Both the position numbers and the translations under genes were made by a program. From Desulfopila_A sp964446655 (GTDB lineage Bacteria; Desulfobacterota; Desulfobulbia; Desulfobulbales; Desulfocapsaceae): DNA of 64,000 bases. Below the pieces are notes generated by a model. It did no database searches and was not told where the DNA came from. It was given only the letters and a program-made list of their open reading frames with translations. Position 1 is the first letter of the stretch. Each line of letters begins with the position of its first letter. The stretch spans positions 23,756 through 87,755 of the forward strand of contig CAYUPL010000009.1 in the NCBI GenBank assembly GCA_964446655.1, written 5' to 3'. This document shows positions 63,901-64,000 of the stretch, in pieces.

Positions 63901-64000
63901 CAGTTCTACTCCCAATCTTTTTTATCTGATGCACAAAGACATAAAATTATCTGATTACGTACGAAGCTCAGCCAAATCGCATGCGCTGCCAGTGACTCGG

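Overview
The window looks like a chromosomal contig from a Gram-negative, probably anaerobic bacterium of the Desulfobacterota (old Deltaproteobacteria), most like Desulfobulbales. This is inferred from gene content: a CbiK-type cobalt chelatase, an exported CobN-like chelatase, FeoB-associated Cys-rich protein, corrinoid-activation proteins, a sigma-54 activator and a TonB receptor. It carries one 100-N scaffold gap (40718-40817). I see no rRNA, tRNA or CRISPR array.

Layout. 1-4.1 kb (+): end of a spermidine/putrescine-type ABC importer (permease, Tat-exported binding protein, ATPase) followed by a proline racemase/hydroxyproline epimerase family enzyme. 4.4-5.2 kb: cytidylate-kinase-like protein. 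5.5-16.3 kb (-): a compact corrinoid operon under a cobalamin riboswitch with an intrinsic terminator: TonB receptor, DUF2162-like membrane protein, ExbB-like protein, DUF2149-like protein, an exported BtuF-CbiZ fusion, an exported CobN-like chelatase and CbiK. 16.4-30.3 kb: an iron region. It holds a FeoB-associated Cys-rich protein with a DUF2325 protein and a small Cys-tailed protein; a DtxR-type repressor; an ABC transporter with DUF4857; a P1B-type ATPase flanked by two proteins sharing its LPGR[I/L]RL motif (ferrosome-like); two secreted proteins; and divergent feoA-feoB.

30.6-49.4 kb is mixed. It contains a cold-shock/DUF1294 protein, an internally deleted alpha/beta-hydrolase pseudogene, an amidohydrolase, the beta-lysine acetyltransferase AblB, glyoxalase I, a 1724-residue exonuclease-RecQ-UvrD fusion beside the gap, a ParB-like protein, a RAYT transposase next to a truncated acetyltransferase, a thiolase, three small unknown genes, and a sigma-54 activator followed by a CHASE2 nucleotide cyclase.

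49.4-63.9 kb (-): heterotetrameric sarcosine oxidase genes (soxB, D, A, G), an ornithine-cyclodeaminase-family protein and two corrinoid-activation proteins, preceded by a 1510-residue GlmS-like protein and a GFA-family protein. Sarcosine-type demethylation, corrinoid reactivation and the B12/cobalt operon suggest catabolism of methylated amino acids through corrinoid enzymes. The methyltransferase itself is not in the window. The iron region suggests ferrous uptake coupled to controlled storage or export under a metal-dependent repressor.
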